A DNA stretch of 64,000 nucleotides, from positions 2,867,001 through 2,931,000 of the forward strand of contig NZ_CP110008.1 in assembly GCF_025947285.1 (NCBI RefSeq), given 5' to 3'. The notes under the pieces were generated by a model. It did no database searches. It worked only from the letters and a program-made list of their open reading frames with translations, and was not told where the DNA came from. The translations under genes and the position numbers were made by a program. This DNA comes from Flavobacterium sp. N2820. GTDB lineage: Bacteria; Bacteroidota; Bacteroidia; Flavobacteriales; Flavobacteriaceae. Positions 27,627-37,183 of the stretch are shown piece after piece (position 1 is the stretch's first letter; each line of letters begins with the position of its first letter).

Positions 27627-30128
27627 ATGGCAAAGAATTTAGTAATCGTTGAGTCACCAGCTAAGGCAAAAACCATCGAGAAATTTCTGGGAAGTGAGTA
27701 TCAAGTAGAGTCGAGTTACGGCCATATTGCCGACTTGCCTTCAAGAGAAATTGGTGTAGATGTAGAAAATGGTTTTAAACCTAAATATGAAGTTTCTGCT
27801 GATAAAAAAGCATTAGTGACCAAATTAAAAGGATTAGCTAAAAATGCCGAAATGGTTTGGTTGGCTTCCGATGAGGACCGCGAGGGAGAAGCAATTTCTT
27901 GGCACTTATCTGAAGAGCTAAAACTAAAGCCAGAAAAAACGAAACGTATCGTTTTTCACGAAATTACGAAATCGGCTATCCAAAAAGCAATTGAAAATCC
28001 GAGAGGAATTGATTATAATTTAGTAAACGCACAACAAGCGCGTAGAGTTTTAGATAGATTAGTAGGTTACGAATTGTCACCAGTGCTTTGGAAAAAAGTA
28101 AAAGGCGGATTATCTGCAGGTCGTGTGCAATCGGTTTCTGTTCGTTTGATTGTAGAACGCGAAAGAGAAATTCAAAATTTCAACCCAGAAGCTTCTTACA
28201 GTATTACAGCGGAATTCACTAACGAAACTGGAAAAACATTCAAAGCAAAATTACCTAAGAACTTCGCCACTAAAAAAGAAGCAGAAGATTTCTTAACTAA
28301 AAATATTGGTTCCTCTTACAAAGTAGGAGATTTAGAAACCAAACCTACAAAAAAATCACCAGCAGCACCTTTTACCACTTCAACGTTACAACAAGAAGCG
28401 GCTAGAAAGTTGTATTTACCTGTTGGAATTACGATGCAAATTGCACAACGTTTATACGAAGCCGGACTTATAACGTATATGAGAACGGATAGTGTAAACC
28501 TTTCGCAAGAAGCAATGGCAGCCGCTCAAGCTGAAATTACTAGTTATTATGGAAAGGAATTTTCTAAACCAAGAAGTTTTAATACCAAATCAAAAGGAGC
28601 ACAAGAAGCGCATGAGGCAATTCGTCCAACGGATATGTCGCGTCACACAGTTGATATTGATAGAGACCAAGCGCGTTTATACGATTTAATTTGGAAAAGA
28701 ACGTTAGCTTCTCAAATGAGCGATGCCGAATTAGAAAGAACCAATGTAAAAATAGAAGCAAGTAATCATTCAGAAATTTTTACAGCAACTGGAGAAGTTA
28801 TCAAATTTGAAGGTTTCTTGAAAGTATATTTAGAAGGCAATGACGACGACGATGAAGAACAAGAAGGAATGTTGCCTGCCTTAAAAGTTAATGAAAAACT
28901 TACCAATAATTATATCACGGCTACGGAACGTTTTTCACGTCCGCCAAGTCGTTACACCGAAGCTTCTTTGGTAAAAAAATTAGAAGAATTAGGAATAGGT
29001 CGTCCGTCTACTTATGCGCCAACTATTTCTACGATTATTGCCAGAACTTATGTAGAAAAAGGAAGTTTTGAAGGTCAAGAACGAAAATACACACAAATAG
29101 TTTTAAAAAATAGCGAAGTAAAAGCACAAGTTTTAACCGAAAATGTAGGTTCAGACAAAGGAAAGTTAGTTCCAACTGATATTGGAATTATTGTAAATGA
29201 TTTCTTAGTAAAAAATTTCGGAACTATTTTAGATTATAACTTCACAGCAAAAGTGGAGCAAGATTTTGACGAAATTGCAGAAGGGAAAGTGGATTGGGCA
29301 AAAATGATGAATGATTTCTACAAGCATTTCCATCCAAATGTAGTTGATGTTGAAAAAAATGCGGATAGAGAAAGTGGTGAGCGTATTTTAGGTGTGCATC
29401 CTGTTTCGGGCAAACAAGTTTCTGTACGTTTAGGAAAATATGGAGCAATGGCTCAAATTGGAGATATTGACGAAGAAAACAAGCAATTTGCAAGTTTACG
29501 TCAAGATCAAAACATTGGAAATATTACATTAGAAGAAGTATTGAATTTGTTTTTACTTCCAAAGCAATTAGGAACATACAAAGGGGAAGAAATTGAAGTA
29601 AATAATGGTCGTTTTGGACCTTATGTTAAATTTGGAACCCAATTTATTTCATTGCCAAAAGGCGTTGATCCAATGGATGTAACCATGGAAACGGCTCAAG
29701 GTTTAATTGATGAAAAAGTACAAGCTGATGCTCCAATTGGAACTTATGATAATTTACCAATTCAAAAAGGTGTTGGTCGTTTTGGTCCTTTCATCAAATG
29801 GAATGGAATGTTTATCAATGTAAATAAAAAATACAATTTTGATCATTTATCTCAATCAGATTTAAACGAGTTAATCGAAGAAAAACAGCAAAAAGACATT
29901 GATAAAGTAGTTCACGATTGGAAAGAAGAAGGTATCAAAGTAGAAAAGGCACGTTGGGGGCGTTCGGTAATTACAAAAGGAAAAATTAAAATTGAATTGA
30001 GTAAAGATGTTGATGCTTCTAAATTAACCTTGGCGCAAGTTCAAGAAATGATTGAGAAAAAAACACCTGCCAAAAAAGCTCCAGCAAAAAAAGCACCAGC
30101 AAAGAAAACAACCGCAAAAAAGAAATAA
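27627..30128 (+). CDS. topA: DNA topoisomerase I
   Basis: Type IA topoisomerase that relaxes negative supercoils. I start it at the ATG at 27627 (MAKNLVIVESPAKAKTIEKF), because the 45 residues encoded upstream overlap the promoter and are unlike the family. The 833 residues include the TOPRIM domain with its acidic motif (ASDEDREGEAISWHL), the active-site Tyr284 (TYMRTDSVNLS), and C-terminal repeats of the Toprim-associated type (NNGRFGPYVKFG, GVGRFGPFIKWN) instead of zinc fingers. It ends in a lysine/alanine-rich tail (PAKKAPAKKTTAKKK), which probably binds DNA. The arginase-fold gene starts 3 bases later. Confidence 0.97.
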   Translation: MAKNLVIVESPAKAKTIEKFLGSEYQVESSYGHIADLPSREIGVDVENGFKPKYEVSADKKALVTKLKGLAKNAEMVWLASDEDREGEAISWHLSEELKLKPEKTKRIVFHEITKSAIQKAIENPRGIDYNLVNAQQARRVLDRLVGYELSPVLWKKVKGGLSAGRVQSVSVRLIVEREREIQNFNPEASYSITAEFTNETGKTFKAKLPKNFATKKEAEDFLTKNIGSSYKVGDLETKPTKKSPAAPFTTSTLQQEAARKLYLPVGITMQIAQRLYEAGLITYMRTDSVNLSQEAMAAAQAEITSYYGKEFSKPRSFNTKSKGAQEAHEAIRPTDMSRHTVDIDRDQARLYDLIWKRTLASQMSDAELERTNVKIEASNHSEIFTATGEVIKFEGFLKVYLEGNDDDDEEQEGMLPALKVNEKLTNNYITATERFSRPPSRYTEASLVKKLEELGIGRPSTYAPTISTIIARTYVEKGSFEGQERKYTQIVLKNSEVKAQVLTENVGSDKGKLVPTDIGIIVNDFLVKNFGTILDYNFTAKVEQDFDEIAEGKVDWAKMMNDFYKHFHPNVVDVEKNADRESGERILGVHPVSGKQVSVRLGKYGAMAQIGDIDEENKQFASLRQDQNIGNITLEEVLNLFLLPKQLGTYKGEEIEVNNGRFGPYVKFGTQFISLPKGVDPMDVTMETAQGLIDEKVQADAPIGTYDNLPIQKGVGRFGPFIKWNGMFINVNKKYNFDHLSQSDLNELIEEKQQKDIDKVVHDWKEEGIKVEKARWGRSVITKGKIKIELSKDVDASKLTLAQVQEMIEKKTPAKKAPAKKAPAKKTTAKKK

Positions 30129-30131
30129 TCA

Positions 30132-31280
30132 ATGGTTTTTGATTTTTTACAACCTGTTTCAGCTTCAGTTGAAGAATTTATTTCAAAATTATCTAATCAA
30201 ACATTAGGTAAAAAAGTTGCGCTGCATACACAAACCGATTTTCCAGTTTTAGAAAATGTTTCATTATCAATTATTACAGTAAATGAAAACAGAGGAGGAA
30301 ATGGAACAAACGAAGATTTTGGTTTTGAAGATTTTAGAAAACAATTTTACAGTTTATATCCAGGAAATTGGAATGTTTCTATTGTAGATTTAGGAACTAT
30401 TGAAGCCGGTGCAAGTGTTGAGGATACTTATTTTGTTGTAAAAAAACTTGTTGAAGATCTTATAAAGAAAAATATTACACCAATTATTATAGGAGGAAGT
30501 CAGGATTTAACCTACGCCATGTATCGTGCATATGATAATTTAGATCAAATGGTGAACCTGGTGGCTGTGGATAATCAATTTGATTTTGCTAAAGAAGGTG
30601 CTTTTGCATCAAGTTCATTTTTGTCAAAAATTATTGTAGAGGAGCCAAATAATCTATTCAATTATGCAAATTTAGGCTACCAAACTTATTATAATTCGCA
30701 AGAAGAGATTGATTTAATCGAGAAACTATATTTTGAAGCTTATCGTTTAGGTGAGGTTTCTAATACTATTTCTGTAGCAGAACCTGTTTTTAGGGATGCG
30801 GATTTAGTAAGTATTGATCTTTCGTCGGTTCAGTCTGCATTTTCTGGAAATTTCAAACAATTCAGTCCTAATGGATTCAATGGGAAAGAGATTTGTGCAT
30901 TAACACGTTACGCTGGAATAAGTGATAAAGTTTCATCGTTAGGAATTTTTAATTTTAATGGCATAGCCCAAGAAAATGTTTTAATTGCGCAAATGATTTG
31001 GTATTTTATTGAAGGTTTTAGTTTTCGTTCAAACGAGTACCCTTTTGGGACAAAAGATAATTATATTAAATATATTGTACCTATAGAAAACGAAGAGTTG
31101 ATTTTTTACAAGAGTAATAAAACAGGTCGTTGGTGGATAGAAATACCTTTTTTAACAAATGTTAACAATAAATTAAAAAGAATTACGTTATTACCTTGCA
31201 CAAATGAAGATTATTTAGCAGCTTGCGAGCAAGAAATACCTGAAAGATGGTGGAAAGCGCAGCGAAGAAATGTATTGTAA
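30132..31280 (+). CDS. Arginase-fold (formimidoylglutamase-like) protein with degraded metal site
   Basis: 382 residues of the ureohydrolase family, normally dimanganese enzymes splitting arginine, agmatine or formimidoylglutamate. The scaffold motifs are recognisable but altered. GGxH is GGSQ (Gln124 replaces His). DAHxD is DNQFD (Asp147 and Asp151 kept, Gln149 replaces His). DxD is DLS (Asp229 kept, Ser231 replaces Asp). Three of the six metal ligands are therefore missing, and normal hydrolase activity is unlikely. It sits 3 bases after topA and 154 bases before gldK. Databases usually call such proteins formimidoylglutamase; I consider that function doubtful. A structural or regulatory role near the gliding/secretion genes is possible but unproven. 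Confidence 0.8.
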   Translation: MVFDFLQPVSASVEEFISKLSNQTLGKKVALHTQTDFPVLENVSLSIITVNENRGGNGTNEDFGFEDFRKQFYSLYPGNWNVSIVDLGTIEAGASVEDTYFVVKKLVEDLIKKNITPIIIGGSQDLTYAMYRAYDNLDQMVNLVAVDNQFDFAKEGAFASSSFLSKIIVEEPNNLFNYANLGYQTYYNSQEEIDLIEKLYFEAYRLGEVSNTISVAEPVFRDADLVSIDLSSVQSAFSGNFKQFSPNGFNGKEICALTRYAGISDKVSSLGIFNFNGIAQENVLIAQMIWYFIEGFSFRSNEYPFGTKDNYIKYIVPIENEELIFYKSNKTGRWWIEIPFLTNVNNKLKRITLLPCTNEDYLAACEQEIPERWWKAQRRNVL

Positions 31281-31366
31281 ATCAGTTGTTTTGCAGTGCT
31301 TAAGAGTCCGATTGTGTAAGAGTATTATTAATTTTTAATATTTTTTGTACGTTTTTAAAAAAAAAA

Positions 31367-31397
31367 TTGTTTTTTTGAAAATTATTGAATAGGTTTA
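31367..31397 (+). promoter_or_regulatory. Probable promoter of gldKLMN
   Basis: TTG at 31367-31369, a 20-base spacer and TAGGTTTA at 31390-31397 are one base off the TAnnTTTG consensus. The leader before the gldK ATG would be about 30 bases. Confidence 0.5.
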
Positions 31398-31434
31398 CGC
31401 CCTTAAAAAGAAGTTACATTTAACCCAAATTTAT

Positions 31435-32799
31435 ATGAAGAAGTTTGTTGCATTTTCAGCAATTTTGTCATTGTTTATCAGTTGTGGTAAAGGCGATAAA
31501 GGAGAAGTAGTAGGAGTTAAAGGAAGAAAATGGCATCCTGAGAAGCCTTATGGGATGACATTAGTTCCTGGAGGAGCCTTTATTATGGGTAAATCAGATG
31601 ATGATTTAGCTAATATACAAGACGCACCTACAAAAACAGTTACCGTACGTTCATTTTATATGGATGAAACAGAAATCACAAACAGTGAGTATCGTCAATT
31701 TGTTGAATGGGTAAAAGACTCAACAATAATGACTCGTTTAGCTATTTTAGCAGACGAACAAGGTAAAAAACCTGGTGATGGTATTGGTGATTTTGCCTTT
31801 GCTGATGTTGATCCAGCAAAAATGACTCCTTATGATAAATATATGTATGAAAATTATTACAGTCTTGGTACTGATGATGATATTTATGCAGGGAGAAAAT
31901 TGAACAGAAAAGTAAAATTGATAAAAGAACCTTCTAAATATCCTGATGAATTTTATGTAGAAGTAATGGATTCAATGTATTTACCTGAGTCTGAGTCGTA
32001 TAATGGTTTAAAGACTATCGATGCTTCGAAATTAAAATTTAAATACAATCAAGTTGATTTAAATAAAGCGGTAAAGAAAAAGGGGCGTAAAAACTTTTAT
32101 GAAGATGCGCCGCCAATTGAAATTTATCCTGATACAACAGCATGGATTAAAGATTTTGCTTACTCATATAATGAACCAATGCATAATGACTATTTTTGGC
32201 ATCAAGCATATGGAGATTATCCAGTAGTAGGGGTGTCTTGGAATCAGGCTAAAGCATTTTGTGCTTGGAGAACAATGTATAAAAATGCTTATGTTAAAAA
32301 GAAAAAAGGAAGAGATCAAGTAAATTCATTCCGTTTACCAACTGAGGCTGAATGGGAATATGCTGCAAGAGGTGGTATTTCAGGAGCAACATATCCTTGG
32401 GGTGGTCCTTATGCTAAAAATGACAGAGGTTGCTTTATGGCTAATTTCAAACCAAACCGTGGAGATTACGCTGCAGATGGTGCTTTATATACAGTAGAAG
32501 CAAAATCATATGAGCCTAATGATTATAATTTGTACAATATGGCGGGTAATGTCGCTGAATGGACAGAATCTTCATATTTTGCTGAGGCATACGAATTTGT
32601 TTCAACTATGAATCCACACGTAGCGGACAAAACAAACCAACGTAAAGTTGTTCGTGGTGGTTCTTGGAAAGATGTAGGTTACATGTTACAAGTTTCTACT
32701 CGTGATTTCGAATACGCTGATTCAGCAAGAAGTTACATCGGTTTTAGAACTGTTCAAGATTACATGGGGACAGCTGCAACTGGTAACAGACCAAAATAG
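31435..32799 (+). CDS. gldK: GldK, type IX secretion/gliding lipoprotein
   Basis: GldK (PorK in Porphyromonas) is an outer-membrane lipoprotein that forms, with GldN, the periplasmic ring of the type IX secretion system. The 454-residue product has a lipoprotein signal with Cys17 (SLFISCGKGD) and a formylglycine-generating-enzyme-like fold: GMTLVPGGAFIMGKSDDD, YMDETEITNSEYRQFVEW, RLPTEAEWEYAARGG and a late VVRGGSWKDVG. The catalytic cysteines of true sulfatase modifiers are not expected in GldK. It begins a four-gene cluster, gldK-gldL-gldM-gldN, with spacings of about 50 bases. Confidence 0.97.
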   Translation: MKKFVAFSAILSLFISCGKGDKGEVVGVKGRKWHPEKPYGMTLVPGGAFIMGKSDDDLANIQDAPTKTVTVRSFYMDETEITNSEYRQFVEWVKDSTIMTRLAILADEQGKKPGDGIGDFAFADVDPAKMTPYDKYMYENYYSLGTDDDIYAGRKLNRKVKLIKEPSKYPDEFYVEVMDSMYLPESESYNGLKTIDASKLKFKYNQVDLNKAVKKKGRKNFYEDAPPIEIYPDTTAWIKDFAYSYNEPMHNDYFWHQAYGDYPVVGVSWNQAKAFCAWRTMYKNAYVKKKKGRDQVNSFRLPTEAEWEYAARGGISGATYPWGGPYAKNDRGCFMANFKPNRGDYAADGALYTVEAKSYEPNDYNLYNMAGNVAEWTESSYFAEAYEFVSTMNPHVADKTNQRKVVRGGSWKDVGYMLQVSTRDFEYADSARSYIGFRTVQDYMGTAATGNRPK

Positions 32800-32850
32800 T
32801 ATTTAACCAATTTTTATATAATTAACTTAACTAACTAAAATTTATTTATT

Positions 32851-33498
32851 ATGGCATTATTATCACCAAAAGTTATGAATTTCTCATATGGTATGGGAGC
32901 TGCGATTGTTATTATTGGAGCATTATTCAAAATTGCTCACTTTGAAATTGGACCTTTAACGGGTACTGTTATGTTAACCATTGGTCTTGTAACAGAAGCT
33001 GCAATTTTTGCAATTTCTGCGTTTGAAGAGCCGGCAAAAGAACTTGATTGGTCATTAGTTTACCCTGAATTAGCAGGTGGTGAAGCTACTGGAAAAAAAG
33101 CAAAAACTGAAAATCCTGCTGAAGCACAAGGATTATTATCTCAAAAATTAGATAATATGTTAAAAGAAGCTAAAATTGATGGTGAATTAATGGCAAGCTT
33201 AGGAAATAGTATTAAAAATTTCGAAGGAGCTGCAAAATCTATTTCTCCAACTGTAGATGCTATGGCTGGTCAAAAGAAATATGCTGAAGAAATGTCTACG
33301 GCAGCTGCGCAAATGGAAGCTTTAAATAACTTATATAAATTACAATTAGACAGTGCTTCTAGAAATGCTACTGCAAATCAAGAGATTGCTGATAATGCAG
33401 CTAAATTAAAAGAACAAATGCAATCTATGACTTCAAACATTGCATCTTTAAATGCTGTTTACGGAGGTATGCTTACTGCAATGAGTAACAGAGGATAA
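32851..33498 (+). CDS. gldL: GldL, type IX secretion motor protein
   Basis: GldL is the inner-membrane stator-like protein that, with GldM, uses the proton gradient to power type IX secretion and gliding. Of 215 residues, two membrane segments lie at the N-terminus (about residues 10-28, KVMNFSYGMGAAIVIIGALF, and 38-58, LTGTVMLTIGLVTEAAIFAI), with the conserved FEEPAKELDWSLVYPEL just after. The C-terminal half is cytoplasmic, helical and alanine-rich. It sits 51 bases after gldK and 49 bases before gldM. Confidence 0.97.
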   Translation: MALLSPKVMNFSYGMGAAIVIIGALFKIAHFEIGPLTGTVMLTIGLVTEAAIFAISAFEEPAKELDWSLVYPELAGGEATGKKAKTENPAEAQGLLSQKLDNMLKEAKIDGELMASLGNSIKNFEGAAKSISPTVDAMAGQKKYAEEMSTAAAQMEALNNLYKLQLDSASRNATANQEIADNAAKLKEQMQSMTSNIASLNAVYGGMLTAMSNRG

Positions 33499-33547
33499 TT
33501 AGTTTTATCGTTAAATATTTATTAATTAAAACTAATTTAAAGAAAAA

Positions 33548-35074
33548 ATGGCAGGAGGAAAATTAACCCCTAGACAGAAGATGATTAACCTAATGTACTT
33601 GGTTTTTATCGCAATGTTGGCAATGAATATGTCAAAAGAAGTACTTTCGGCTTTTGGTTTGATGAATGAAAAATTCGAAACATCAAATGAATCTGCTTCT
33701 AAATCTAATGAGCAAAGTTTAGCTGCTTTAGATTTAAAGGCTAAAGAATCAAAAGGAGAATTTATAAATGCTGCTGTAACAGCACATAAAGTATCTGATG
33801 CATCTAAAAAGTTTTATAGTTTTATAGAAACTTTGAAAATAGAAAATTTAAAAGGAACTGAGTCTGAAGATGGTAAATTGCCTTATGAAGCTATGGATAA
33901 AGCTGATAACTTAGATCATAGTTGGTTTACTGGCGATGGTTATACTAAAAGAGGTAATGAAGTTATGTCAGCTATTGAAAGCTATAAATCAGAAATGAAA
34001 TCTGCTTTGAGTGATTCTAAGTATAGTGTTATCTTAAAACAAGTTAATGATGCTTTTAATACTGCGGATGTTAAAAATAAAGAAGGAGTAAGTGTTAAAT
34101 TTCTAGATTATCATTTTAAAGGATTTCCTCAGATTGCATCATTAGCTAAGTTGTCTGCATGGCAAAGCGATATTAAAAAAATCGAAACTGATGTAATTAA
34201 TTCTGCACTTGGTAAAGCTGCTGTTGATGAATCTTCTTATAGTAAATTTGAAGCAATTGTTGTTTTAGAAAAGAATGCTTATTTTGCAGGTGAACAAGTT
34301 TCTGGTAAAGTTGTTTTGGGTAAATATGATCCAAACGCAAAATTTGAAGGTTTTGTTGGTCCTGGGAAATTAGTAAATGGTCAAGCTGTTATTTCAACTA
34401 CCGCTGGAGGTATTGGTGAACAAACTTTAGCTGGTTCTTTTAATTTTAAAGAAAATGGTAAACCAATTAATCTTCCATTTAAAGGTACTTATGTTGTAGT
34501 ACCTCGCCCTAATCAAGCAATAATTTCAGCTGATAAAATGAATGTTGTTTATCGTGGAGTACCTAATCCTATCTCTGTTTCTGTTCCTGGTATAGCTTCT
34601 AACAAAGTTAATGCAAGTGCTCCTGGAATGACTAAAGTAGGAGATGGAAAGTTTATGTTAAAACCTCAATCAGGTGCTGAAGTTAAAATTAGTGTAACAG
34701 CTACAATGCCTGATGGTAAACCAATGTCAAGTGCTCAAGTATTTAGAATTAAAGGTTTGCCTGCACCAACTGGTAAAGTTGGAGGTACTGACAAAAATAA
34801 AGGTCCAAAATCTAATTTAGAAGTGTGTTCAGTTACTGCTGTTATGGAAGATTTTGATTTTCCAGTTAGCGTTAATGTAACTCAATTTAATATTAAAGTT
34901 CCAGGTCAGCCAACTATTGTTGTATCTGGGAGCAAGATGGATTCAAGAGCAAGAGCAGCAATTGCTAAAGCTTCAAGAGGAGATATTGTTATCATTTCTG
35001 AAATTAAAGCAAGTTTCCAAGGAATTGATCAGGTTGCAAAACGTGTATCGCCTTGTACTTACGAAATACAATAA
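33548..35074 (+). CDS. gldM: GldM, type IX secretion motor protein
   Basis: GldM crosses the inner membrane once and spans the periplasm as a dimer to reach the GldK/GldN ring. The 508 residues start MAGGKLTPRQKMINLMYLVF, with the single membrane helix at about 15-32, followed by a helical D1 domain (to about 220) and three beta-rich domains. The last domain has the two conserved cysteines of the family (LEVCSVTAV and RVSPCTYEI). The gene lies between gldL and gldN as in Flavobacterium johnsoniae. Confidence 0.97.
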   Translation: MAGGKLTPRQKMINLMYLVFIAMLAMNMSKEVLSAFGLMNEKFETSNESASKSNEQSLAALDLKAKESKGEFINAAVTAHKVSDASKKFYSFIETLKIENLKGTESEDGKLPYEAMDKADNLDHSWFTGDGYTKRGNEVMSAIESYKSEMKSALSDSKYSVILKQVNDAFNTADVKNKEGVSVKFLDYHFKGFPQIASLAKLSAWQSDIKKIETDVINSALGKAAVDESSYSKFEAIVVLEKNAYFAGEQVSGKVVLGKYDPNAKFEGFVGPGKLVNGQAVISTTAGGIGEQTLAGSFNFKENGKPINLPFKGTYVVVPRPNQAIISADKMNVVYRGVPNPISVSVPGIASNKVNASAPGMTKVGDGKFMLKPQSGAEVKISVTATMPDGKPMSSAQVFRIKGLPAPTGKVGGTDKNKGPKSNLEVCSVTAVMEDFDFPVSVNVTQFNIKVPGQPTIVVSGSKMDSRARAAIAKASRGDIVIISEIKASFQGIDQVAKRVSPCTYEIQ

Positions 35075-35123
35075 AAAACTATATTTTGTGTTTATAGTAT
35101 AAACCAAATAAAAATGAATAAAG

Positions 35124-36047
35124 ATGAATTGGAGAAATAGTATTGCAATTTTAGTATTAGGTTTAAGTACTTCTTTTACCTTTGCTCAGTCTAATCTTTT
35201 GAACGCTAAAACACCTGATCAAATCGGGAAAAAAACGGAAGCAGAATTAAGTGCAGACAATGATAAACCATTACCTTACGGATATGTTCATGACAGAGAT
35301 ATCTTAATGGGTAAACGTATGTGGGAAGTTATTGATTTAGATGAAAGAGTAAACTTTCCGCTTTATTTTCCTGTAGATGGTGATGTTATGTCTTCTCCAG
35401 ATAGAAGACCACTTTATAATGTTTTAATTTCTGCAATTAAAGAAGGAAAAATTTCTGAAGTATATGATTCTAGTTATTTCACTACTAAGAAAACATTAAA
35501 AGATATTGAAGCTTCTTTGTTTAAAATTGACACATCTGATGTTGGTAGAGAACAAATGAATGAAGATATTGATGCTTACAGACAAGGTTCTAAACAAATT
35601 TCTGAAGAGTATATTAGAAAAACAGAAATTCAAGCTTACAATGTTGATGCATATAAAGTTGTTGGATACTGGTATTTTGATAAACGTCAAGGAGAATTAA
35701 AATACAGAATGTTAGGTATTTGTCCTATGGTTCCCGATGTTTATACAATGGGAAATGAAGAAACAGAGGAAGAAATGGTTGAATTATTTTGGGTTTATTT
35801 CCCAGCTTCTAGAGATGTATTACATGAAGCTAAAGCTTTTAATAACAGAAACTCTGCAATGTCTTTTACATTTGACCATTTATTAAATGCAAGACGTTTC
35901 AGTGGAGTAGTTTATCAAGAAGAAAATGTGTATGGCGATCGTATGATTAAAGATTATATGAAAGAAAATGCACAAATGCAATTATTAGAATCTGAGCGCG
36001 TAAAAGAAAAAATTCGCGACTTTGAACAAGATATGTGGAATTATTAA
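35124..36047 (+). CDS. gldN: GldN, type IX secretion ring protein
   Basis: GldN (PorN) is a periplasmic protein bound to GldK in the type IX secretion ring. The 307-residue product has a signal peptide (NSIAILVLGLSTSFTFAQ) and the family hallmarks YGYVHDRDILMGKRMWEVID, FFWVYFPA-like LFWVYFPASRDVLHE and DHLLNARRFSGVVYQEENVY. No second gldN copy (gldO) follows; the next gene is unrelated and a terminator intervenes. It is the last gene of gldKLMN. Confidence 0.97.
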   Translation: MNWRNSIAILVLGLSTSFTFAQSNLLNAKTPDQIGKKTEAELSADNDKPLPYGYVHDRDILMGKRMWEVIDLDERVNFPLYFPVDGDVMSSPDRRPLYNVLISAIKEGKISEVYDSSYFTTKKTLKDIEASLFKIDTSDVGREQMNEDIDAYRQGSKQISEEYIRKTEIQAYNVDAYKVVGYWYFDKRQGELKYRMLGICPMVPDVYTMGNEETEEEMVELFWVYFPASRDVLHEAKAFNNRNSAMSFTFDHLLNARRFSGVVYQEENVYGDRMIKDYMKENAQMQLLESERVKEKIRDFEQDMWNY

Positions 36048-36070
36048 TTTTATTTCTCCAATTTCATTTA

Positions 36071-36101
36071 AAAAAACTCTTACCATTGGTAAGAGTTTTT
36101 T
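36071..36101 (+). terminator. Intrinsic terminator after gldN
   Basis: AAAAAACTCTTACC and GGTAAGAGTTTTTT pair around a 3-base loop, ending in a T run. It closes the gldKLMN operon. Confidence 0.9.
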
Positions 36102-36112
36102 AATTTTACACC

Positions 36113-37165
36113 ATGATAGATTTTTTAATCGTTGGAAATGGTTTAGCTGGTATTTCATTTGCTGAAATTGCCCTACAAAACAATAAATCAGTTTTTGTAT
36201 TTGATAATAATTCGCAACCTTCATCTCGCGTAGCCGGTGGATTATATAATCCAGTTGTGTTAAAGCGTTTCAGTGAAGTTTGGAAAGCTAAAGAACAAAT
36301 CGACTTTGCATTCCCGTTGTATCATAATATTCAAACTAAATTAGATGTGGTTTTCGATTTTGAAATGCCAATTCTTCGTAAATTATTTTCTATAGAAGAA
36401 CAAAATAATTGGTTCCAAGCAGCTGATAAACCAAATTTAGCACCTTTTTTAGATTCAAAATTAGTTACAAATTCTTATGAAAGTATTGCTTCTCCATTTC
36501 ACTATGGAAAAGTGAATCATACTGGTTATCTTGAAATTTCAATTTTAATAGGAGCGTATTCTAATTATCTGAAATCACTAAATAGTTTTTCTGACGATGC
36601 TTTTGTTTATGATGAAATTGAATTTTTAGATGGATTCATTCAATATAAAAACATTAAAGCTAGGCATATTATCTTTGCAGAAGGTTTTGGATTACACGCT
36701 AATCCTTATTTTAATGATTTGCCGTTAGACGGAACTAAAGGTGAATTGTTAATTATAAAAGCACCAAAATTGCAATTAGATGTAGTTGTAAAATCAAGTG
36801 TTTTTATTTTACCCATAGGTAAAGATTTATACAAAGTTGGAGCAACGTATGATTGGTCAGATAAAACGAACAAGCCAACCGAAGCTGGAAAACAAGAATT
36901 AGTTGAAAAACTTTCTGAATTAATTTCGTGTGATTTTGAAATTATAAAACATTTTGCGGGTGTTCGCCCAACAGTTAAAGACAGAAGACCATTAGTTGGA
37001 ACACATCCAATTCATTCGCAATTGCATGTTTTAAACGGTTTAGGTACTCGTGGAGTTATGCTTGGTCCTTATTTAGCGAATCAACTATTTCAGCATATTG
37101 AAAATAGTATTCCTTTGGAAAAAGAAATTGATATTACTAGATGTTATAAAAAAAACCGAAACTAA
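36113..37165 (+). CDS. FAD-dependent oxidoreductase (DAO family)
   Basis: 350 residues with an N-terminal Rossmann motif for FAD (FLIVGNGLAGISFAE, Gly8, Gly10, Gly13) and a downstream SSRVAGGLYNPVVLKRFS segment resembling the glycine/D-amino-acid oxidase (DAO) family. The C-terminal part carries HFAGVRPTVKDRRPLVGTHP and LNGLGTRGVMLGPYLANQL, the usual second FAD-contact region of that family. The substrate cannot be told from sequence; an amine or amino acid is likely. It starts just after the gldN terminator, so it is an independent unit, and it ends inside a shared terminator. Confidence 0.88.
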   Translation: MIDFLIVGNGLAGISFAEIALQNNKSVFVFDNNSQPSSRVAGGLYNPVVLKRFSEVWKAKEQIDFAFPLYHNIQTKLDVVFDFEMPILRKLFSIEEQNNWFQAADKPNLAPFLDSKLVTNSYESIASPFHYGKVNHTGYLEISILIGAYSNYLKSLNSFSDDAFVYDEIEFLDGFIQYKNIKARHIIFAEGFGLHANPYFNDLPLDGTKGELLIIKAPKLQLDVVVKSSVFILPIGKDLYKVGATYDWSDKTNKPTEAGKQELVEKLSELISCDFEIIKHFAGVRPTVKDRRPLVGTHPIHSQLHVLNGLGTRGVMLGPYLANQLFQHIENSIPLEKEIDITRCYKKNRN

Positions 37166-37180
37166 ATTGTTTCGGTTTTT
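37151..37180. terminator. Bidirectional terminator overlapping a stop codon
   Basis: AAAAACCGAAAC and GTTTCGGTTTTT pair around a 6-base loop. The left arm includes the last codons of the FAD oxidoreductase gene and the loop holds its stop. The DUF983 gene ends just to the right on the other strand. Confidence 0.85.
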
Positions 37181-37183
37181 TGG

